Below, one piece after another: positions 41,801 through 50,800 of a DNA stretch of 64,000 bases. The DNA is from Roseimaritima multifibrata (GTDB lineage Bacteria > Planctomycetota > Planctomycetia > Pirellulales > Pirellulaceae). Numbering within the stretch: the stretch's first letter is position 1; every line of letters begins with the position of its first letter. The notes below the pieces were generated by a model, which saw nothing but the letters and a program-made list of their open reading frames with translations, was not told the DNA's origin and searched no databases. Location of the stretch: the NCBI RefSeq assembly GCF_007741495.1, contig NZ_CP036262.1, positions 1,550,001-1,614,000 of the forward strand, in the 5' to 3' direction. A program made the translations under genes and the position numbers.

Positions 41801-44800
41801 TCTCGTTCGTGAAGTAATCAACTGCTGTGGTGTCGGTTAACCAGACGGTGCCTCCACCAGGAGCGAAGGACGTACTGATTAATCCACTGCGGGCGATCGC
41901 CCCCATGACTTGGCCAGCAATCGCATCTGGGGTATAGCCCACCGTCGGGATATAAGCGATCGAGATGGCGCCCCCATTGATTCCGCTCTTCACTAATCCG
42001 CTGGCAAGAACATCGACGGACACACTTGTCAGCGGGGTTATCTCTGCATTCGGTTCCCCGAGCAGAATGACATTGTCAGTGGCGGTGGAGTTCAGTTCGC
42101 TGTACTCGGAATCGATTGCTTCAGCGATCTTGGTTGCGATCGCCGTCGCCGATGCGGAGCTGGTCACGAAGACCAGACGATCCGAAGAATTACGCAGCGG
42201 ATCGGTGGAAACTTGGAAGAATGTCGTGTTGCCATTAACGGTGACGGAGAACCGATGACCATCGGCGATTGCTCCGTCGGCAGCTGCCGGAACGGTAAGC
42301 GTTAAGCCGGACGTTAACCCCGGTGTTCCCGTGATGGAGAGCGAACTGCCCTGCAGCAGGTCCAGTTGGTCGATTGGACGGCCGCCAAGGTAAACGCGTT
42401 CCCCTTCAATCACACGAGCGGTTGCCAAGCTGAGGTCTTGGGCGCGAACGGCATCCACAATGGCTTGCCCTATCTCGCTTGCCGAATCACTGCGACTGAA
42501 TTCGATAACCTGGTCGGTTTCGGCGTCAAGGTCCGCGACGTCGTAGCCTGTTTCCTTGAATTCGAAGGTAATGGTTCCGATGTCGGTCGTGTAGGCGAAT
42601 CGATCCCCATCGCTGACACCGCGAGCGGTCCCGGAAAGCTCAATTCCTGTTTGGTTTTCGGTGACAACGTGACCCTCAACGGTCCCCAGTTGAATTTGGG
42701 ATTCACCAACTTTAACAGGAACTAGATTGAGACTTGCACTTACGGTCGGTTCGTTGATCGCATCAAAAATAGCATCGCGGATGTCTTCCGCTGAAACCGC
42801 ACTTTGTAGGTCGACTTCGACATTGCTTCCTGACACGTTCCCGAAACGATTGAATTCAAACGTTCCAACCGTCCCGTCGGGAGCGGTAATCGAAAACGTG
42901 CTGCCATCGGTGAAGGAGGCGATATCGGTTGTGACATCCATCACCAACGAAGAGTCGAGTTGTAGAACATACCCGCTGTCGAATTCAAACAGTACCGAAG
43001 CACCATTGGAATCGGTAATGGTGATTTGATCACCATCGGCGATCGATGCCCCGTCCTGAGTTTGCAAGACCAATCGATCACGGTTGTTCAGCGTGATTTC
43101 ATAGACCGAATTCGGTTGCCAGATTCCTGCGGAGGAGGTGAGCACAATCTTACGGCTGGTTGTGGAATAACCAAACGTATAGTCGACACCCGCAACCAAT
43201 CGTCGACCATCTTCGGTAACGATTAGGGATTCACTAATGACGGTAGCCGGGTCGGGGCCTGTTCCCGATGATTCATCCAGTTGGATGATAAATTGGTTGA
43301 GGGTTCCTTCGATTAAGCGAACGAAGGTTTCGCTGCTGTCTTGGTCACGTCCTTCGGCGTCGTTATCCAAAGGTTGTTGGAGCGTTGCAATCGGCCCGTC
43401 AAAGTCACTGCGGTCTTGAGCTCCGCGATCGACAAACAGGTTTTCACCGGTGCCGGATGTATTGTTGACCGTCGCGTCATCGATCCGGCGTTGCCCTGTG
43501 ATATCAACGGCAGGGGCAAGGATCGGGGAGAAAGAGATTCCCAACGCGGTCTTGAGAGCGCGAATCGAACTTCGTTCATCCGTGCTGCCGTTGGAACTAT
43601 CGATCAAACGAGAGCCTTCACCAGGATAGAAATTCCCGGTGCTAGGATCAAAGAAGACCGCTTCTGAGGAGGGGACGCTGATCGGTACGGCCCCTTGGCC
43701 AATACCGGTGGTGTTGGTGGTGTTGTTCCAGTAGAGCGTCGCGAATTGTTCGATCGGTCCTGTCGTGCCGACGACTTCGATACCGTATCGCGAATTGGTG
43801 ACAGCATTGTTAAGCAGCGTCGGTGCGGCGCGTTCATCGATTCGAATCCCGCTGTCACCGTTCCGGGTGCCATAGATCGTGTTGTTAACCAGCCGGGCAA
43901 ACGGTTGAACCGTATCGGTACCGCTGTCGCCGCTGATCCGGATTCCACCGTCCTCATTGGAGAACAATACGTTATTGACGATGACGACGCCGGGAGCAAG
44001 GTTGTCAGGATTGGTCGTCGTGAACGCTTGCGGCGATCCTGGGTGGGGCGCCTCGGATCCGGCCAGCGGTGCGAGGGCGGTCGAACGCGAACCTGCGTCA
44101 GCGAAGATACCAAACGATTCGCTGAAGGAGATGCGGTTCCCTTGGAGGAGAACCTGTCCCTGATCACGAAAGCGGTTGGAATCGCCCGAATCGGTGCCGA
44201 TTGTGTCGACACCACCGTAATTGACCGAAGTTACTGGAACGATCGTCCCATCTGCCTTGGTCAGCGTGTAGTTGCTGCCACCATTCAGGTCGCTGGAAGC
44301 ATCGCCTTGCAAGATAATCCAATCGGCGAGTACGGCCCCGGCGGTTTCACCGCCGGGCGAGGATGCACTGACGCCAAACGATTGCTGGACTGAATTGGAG
44401 TTAATCGCGTCGCGGACGGCAACAGCGATCTGAGCTGCACTGTCGTTCGGTGAAAATCCAACGCGAATGTTGCCCGGGAGGACTCCTGTAGAGGAACCAA
44501 CCGCATCATTGGCATCGAATTCAAAGGTGAGGGTTCTCCAGCCGTCCGACAACTGGAAACGATCCCCGTCGCTGAGCGATGGGCCATCGATCGTTTCGAA
44601 TGACAGAGCGGTAGCTTGACCGATCCAGTCGTTGGTGTCGAAGTCTCGGAAGTAGAAGTTAAATGGGAATTCCGAAACGACTGCGTATTCTGCCGATGAG
44701 CGAATTTCAACCTGGAATTTACCTTCTTCAACTTCGCCTGGCTGTAAGCCACCGGAGATGATTTTGGGATCAAAGTAGGGGTTGCCGGTCGTGTTAGGTT

Positions 44801-47800
44801 GCTCGCTGACTAGTCCATTAAAAGCGACTTCACCACGTTCCGCAAAGCCAATGATCACATCATCGATGAAGATGCCATTGAAATTGTTGTTTTCACCGCG
44901 ACGGCCAGCGACGCGTAGCGAGTCGGTCTGGCTGCTGCCGAAACCTTGGCTATCGATTCCTTGGTAGACACCTGAATGAGCACCAGGGAGATTAACGTTG
45001 GCGTATTCTCCCCCAAAGACTGTCAGTGGACCGGCATCCGAAACCGACAATCCGAATGTGCGGACGGTATCCCCAAATACTTGATAGGTATCAAGGGCGG
45101 TTGGATCTGCAGGATTCAAGCCAGCGGCCAAACCTTGACGCAGTGCGTCACGGATTTCGACCGAATTCATTCCAACGGAAACGGGAATGGAGGTGGCGAG
45201 GAAATTGTTGACGCCGAACTCTTCCACGACCATTGCCGCAGGGAGTGCTGACGTGACGATACTGACGTGCTCGCCAGGATTGACCGATTCGACGCCTAGT
45301 CGAGCGTCGGATTGAGCACTGTTGGAAATTCCGAAGTCGGCCTGGATTGCCAGGCGGATCGCATCGGCGACGGCTCCTGCTGAATCACTTATTCGGTAGG
45401 AAATCGCATTGACCGGTGCCGGAGTTCCACTGTCTAGATCATGGAACGTGTAAGTGATCGCAGGGCCCGTAGGAAGCAACGTCACGTTGTCTCGAGGCGT
45501 CAGTTCGATTGTGGCTCCGTTCGCGATCGCGGAGCCACTTGGAGTATCAAGGACCAGGCCAAAATCGAACTCGAAGTATTTTAAGACTGCGGTCGACGGG
45601 GAAAGAACGAACGACAGGTTATTTTCGTCGAGCATTCGGTCAGGCGAATTGGCTCGCATTTCCATCGAATAAGGAGAGACTTCACCTGCGGAATCGAATT
45701 CGTAGCGAATGCGAACGTCGCTGTCGCCAGCCCATGGAGCTAGCGAGATGCGGGCCTGTCGCCATTGATTTGCGTCAAATAGCTCTTGGGTAAATTCAAC
45801 GGTTTCGTCGACAAAGCCGTTGTAGCGGAAGTCGAATTCATCGAGCGAGTCATTGAATTCAGAGTAGTCATCGTCTTTTTCACCGTTGTTGGTGGCGACC
45901 AGAACCCAGTCTGGATTGTCGACGCTACTGACATAAACGCGAAGCGCGTCGAGTGCATGGTCGGCTTCGAACGGGATGGCTTCTTTGTCCTCGGTCTCCA
46001 GCAAGTAGTTGAAGTACAACGTCGGTTCGTCTTGCCCAGAATAATCCGACAGATCGATGGAGTGACTTTGTACGCTCCCGTGAGCTCCGCCGGCGAAATT
46101 GTAGGCGTTGGCGGTTCGTGCGGTCGGATTGTATTGCCCGTCCCATTCAGAGCTTTCATTGATGTCAGAGTCATAGCCGAAGTACAAACTGTACTGACCG
46201 TCCGCTGCGCGGCGGGCTCCGTCCTCCGTTGCCAAGGTTCCATGGCCAGCAGCGCTAGCTTGCTGATTGTTGGTTTGATGCCACAGGTTAACGTCCAGGT
46301 TGCTGAACGCGATCCCTTTAATACTGCTGACACCAGTGGCGACATTGGTTTCGCCAAAGCCCACTTTGTTTTCCAGCACTCCTGACGTGTCAAAGGTAAA
46401 CAGATTGCCTGAACTATCGGTTCCGAAGAGTGTTTCCGCATAAGGGAAGGATGACCGTTCGCCGTTCCCGTCATAGCCGTCTGCCACATTGCGTGGCCCG
46501 GTGGTCAATGCGGTAAATTCAATCGGATTACCGATATCATCACTGACAAACCCTACGAATTCGCCGATCGGGCGGTCACCATTTCGGTTGCCCGAGGTGT
46601 CGCCAAGCTGGGAACTTCGGATGATGGTCAAAGCCCCGGTATCGGTGACTGCATAGAGGTCATTTCCAACCGCTGTCAGGCCGACAATATCGCCAAAGAC
46701 ATCTAGATAGGCTTCGTAGTCTGCTTTGAATGTAGCGCTACCAACGATGGGGGAAGGCATTCCGGGAAGGTCGGGGGCCACACGCCCCAATTCAACGGCA
46801 TCCGTGCCCGCACCTGAGGCCCGTCGATTTCCGGTTCGGTCGCCGCTGCTAGACGCACTGATGGCGGCACCCGTGGTGGGGTCTAGCCGGTAGATGTAAT
46901 TCCGTGCGGGGGCGTCTTGTTCACCTAAAGGCGCGTCACTACTGGCCGCGTTATATCCGGTTGGCTGAGGGAACGTGACGGTTCCGTTCCCGCGGCTGGC
47001 AACACCGTATAGACGCAGCGTGTCGTTGTTGCCGCCCGTTACGCGGTAGGCAAGTCCGGAAAACAGCATGCCGTCGCCGTTACGAGTCGTGCCGGTACCG
47101 ACGGGAGTTCCCACAACACGAACCGGCGGAGTGGCAGTGTTGAGGTAGGTTTCAAACGTGCTGATGCCTGAACTTCCGAAGGTCTGAAGGCTTCCGTTGC
47201 CTGCATCATCAAGCCGATAGAAGGTGGAGGTGTTTGCGTCGGTTTCGCCAGTCGATATTTCGCCTGTATACCCGTAGACGTAACCCGCTGGATGAAGGGC
47301 AATCGGTCCGACTCTTGAGAAGTCATTGCCGATGATCGCTTCGGTGACACCGATCTGAGCATTGTTGGCATAAAGTCTGGAAGTGTTATTGTTGGAGTTT
47401 CCAACAATAAACAACGGGACGTCGCCAAGCGCGTAGGGAGTCGTGTTGGTTTGCCCGGTTCCCGCTTCTTTAACGACGTCAAAGGCAACGCTGATTGGAC
47501 CGCTGGCAGTGCTCTGGCGGACCGTTGCGTCGCTGAAACGGTCTTCAGCGATCCGTACGACCGAGGAAATCGGTTCTAAACGGAAATTTGGGTAGGAAGT
47601 TGATGGCTCAAAGTATTGGTCCATCTCGGTAGGGATCAGTGTATTGCTAACAACCAACAATTCGTAGAAACCGCCACGCAGTTCAACCGTTCCCAAAAAC
47701 GGATCGCGTTGGCCGACCGAACCACGCGTCTGGTCATCCAGGTCGGCTCCTTCACCGGGGCCTCCGCGGTCGCCAGCAATGTTGGAGTCGGTTCCAATCA

Positions 47801-50800
47801 TCACTAACTGGGCAGGGGCATTCGGGTCGATTCCGCGATAGTACAGCAGGATGGAAGTATCTGGACGACCGGCTCCGTCGGCAAAATCGACGTCGATCGA
47901 TAAAGAGGTGAAGATCTCTTCACCAGCATCGATGTTGTCCGGGTTGACAGGATCTGCCTGTTTTTGAATCGAATCGCGTTCCACCTTGAACGAGAACTGA
48001 TTGAAGGTGCGTCCTTCGGTGAGGTCGCCGGCGACGCTGATCGCGGCGCGATCGGAGTTGCCGATATTGCCAAGGTCGATGGCCCCGTTGGTAACGCTCC
48101 CTTCACCCGTAAGGAACGAGTGGGAGGGGAGCCCTTCGGTTTTGATTCCGATGTCGGCATAGCGAATGTCGGCATAGCGAACGGTCGAACCTGCAAACTC
48201 ATCGGTTTCTTGTAAGCGAAGCTGCATCTGGTAGATGCCCGACGACTGGGCTGCACCGGTGATCCGCACAAAGTACTGCTGTTGGCTGCCTTCGACGCCG
48301 GGCAGGATCAGACGCATCCCCGCGTCATCCGGATTGGTCGTGTAGAAATCTCGATAGGTACCGTTTCCGTTTAGCACAGCGCTCGGGGATTTCTGCATTG
48401 GCAGGGCGTTTTCCCCCGCTTGCACGAATGGCAGTGCCCCAAGCAGTTGTTCATCGTGGCTGTTGTCGCTAGTCGCGATAACGGTTCCTGACCCATCTAT
48501 CAGTTCGATGACCGAATCAAGCCGATTGACGGTACGATCGACATCGATCCAAACCGGAGTTCCCGCGGTGCCGAGGAACGAGTAAACATCGACATCACCA
48601 GGAGAGGCGATGGTTCCGTGGATGGTGTAACCGAGACGCAGGTTTTCATCCGCGGATTTTTCACCGGTTGCCAACAGTCCAAGGGTTTGGGAGTTTGCAG
48701 AGGTGCCATTCAGATCGCCGGCAGCGCCAATCGCTCCCTCTTTCTCGGTGATTACTTCGACATTGCGGTCGTGGGTGAATTCGGTAAACAGAATTCCGCC
48801 CCAATCACCAGGCGATCCCACGCTGGAACCATTTCCGTTTGTATCCAATGTCGGTTGACCTTGGGTGTCCAGACCGGCACCGACGGAATCGTCACCAAGG
48901 CTGGTCAGGATAACAGGAAAGCCAGGACTACCGATCACTTGCACAATGCCGCCGACACGATCTTCAATATCGAGAGGGCGACCTCCTGCGATCAATTCGG
49001 CACCGGCGCCAAACTTGACAACTAAGCTCTCTTCAGGATGACTTTGCAGGCGAAGTCCGCCGTAGGTATGCAGGTCAGGAGCGGTGATGTCGCCTTGCAC
49101 GATATGGACAATATCGGTGTCATCCCAGACCGATTCGGTTGTCAGCATTTCAGCTCGTACCCGCATCCCCGCAAGTCCACCCGCATCGATTTGGTTACCA
49201 AAGACCAACGGACCAACGTTTCCTGGTGGGTGGTCGATCAAATCGACTTCGCCGGTTTGCCGACCGAAGTCATCCAGGGCGGTTGAGTTCAATGAATTGA
49301 CGTTGATGCTGATCGCGGCGGTGCCCGCGGACATGTCAATGAACCGGTTGTTCAGGATCGCGGGTTGCGCCCCGACCGCAAAAATAACCGAACTGTCGTG
49401 CGGCCCTAAGCCGACGCGAGACCCGCCTTGTGCCAAACCGGAGTTCGCTTCGAAGGTCGTATTGGCGATACGAGCAAACGATTGCTGCAATTCGATCGCG
49501 CTAAAAGAGACACTTGTCCCGTTGACCGATGAGGTTCCGCCAGCGTAGGCGACGACGGCGTGATCGAGGCTAATTCTGGAAAACGGTCGGGAGTAGATCC
49601 CCGCCCAATCGCCTGCAGCTCCCTCGGTAAATCCATTCAGGTCGGTGTCGAACGTTCCACCAGCTCCGTAGCGATCGTCGCTACGGCTGGTGAAGATGAC
49701 AGGGCGACCTTCGGTACCTTCCGCGATCAAATCCGCACCAAAACCGGTTTCGATGCGAACATCACTTCCTTTGATCACGATACCTGGATCGACGACCAAG
49801 CGGGCATCGGGGCGAGCCCGGTAGGATTCGCCCACTGGGTTGAATGGCGTCACGTTATCGGGGGTAGCCCGTCCGTCGACATAGGTTGTCGAGCTACGGT
49901 TTAGTTCCGCAACCAATTCGAAGACGCCGCTTCCATCAACGCTACGGTAAAGCCGCCGTGACACGTAGGGAGCCTCGGCCGCTGGCGTTTGTCCACCGGC
50001 GGGTACCACTTCGTTTCCGGCGGTCGGAAGTCCGGTAAGTCGGATAGCTTCTCCAGCGGTGTTCAAGACAAAATCGTCCGTCGCATCGGTGGGAAGGGAT
50101 TCGACACCATACGCGTCGATGTAGGAAATTTTGTACTGGTAGGTGCCAGCTGCCAGACCCGCGGAGCCACTTGGAGCGGCCACATTGCCGAATGCAACGG
50201 TCGTTGGCGGAGCCGGTTGCGTATGCTGCACCGAGCCGCTTGGGTTACCGGTGATGATTAAGTTGTCGCCCAGGATATGAGTCACTTCCGTGTCATCAAA
50301 TCGTCCGGCGACGTTTAATTGTTCACGCTCGCCGCCAGCCGCTGTGTCGATGCGGATTAACAACCCATTGATACTGTTGTCAAGAATTGTGTTGGCATAG
50401 ATCTGCGGCCCGACACGGTCGTAGTCCGGGACAAACGCTTCATCGCTCTGATAGCGAGACGAAGTGAAGTTGGTTTCTTCAAAACTGGACGGGTCGGCGC
50501 TTAACGCGGCTCCGGAGTTCTGGTGAAAGAGGTTGTTCAGGATCGTCGGACGTGCTGAATCCATCCGGATCGGCGCGATTGCCTGATTGGTTCCATTCAC
50601 TTCGACCAGGCCACCACCGTAACGAAGATCGGCACCGGCAATATAGTTTACGAAGATCCCTTCCCTTTCCAGGTCGGTGCGACCTTCGCCTCGGTCGACG
50701 CCGTTGCGAATGTCGATGCCTCCCCAGTCGCCTTGTCCAGGAGAGACATTCAACGGATTGTTTTCAAGTCCTTTCGTGGAATCGTTGTAACTGGTCATAA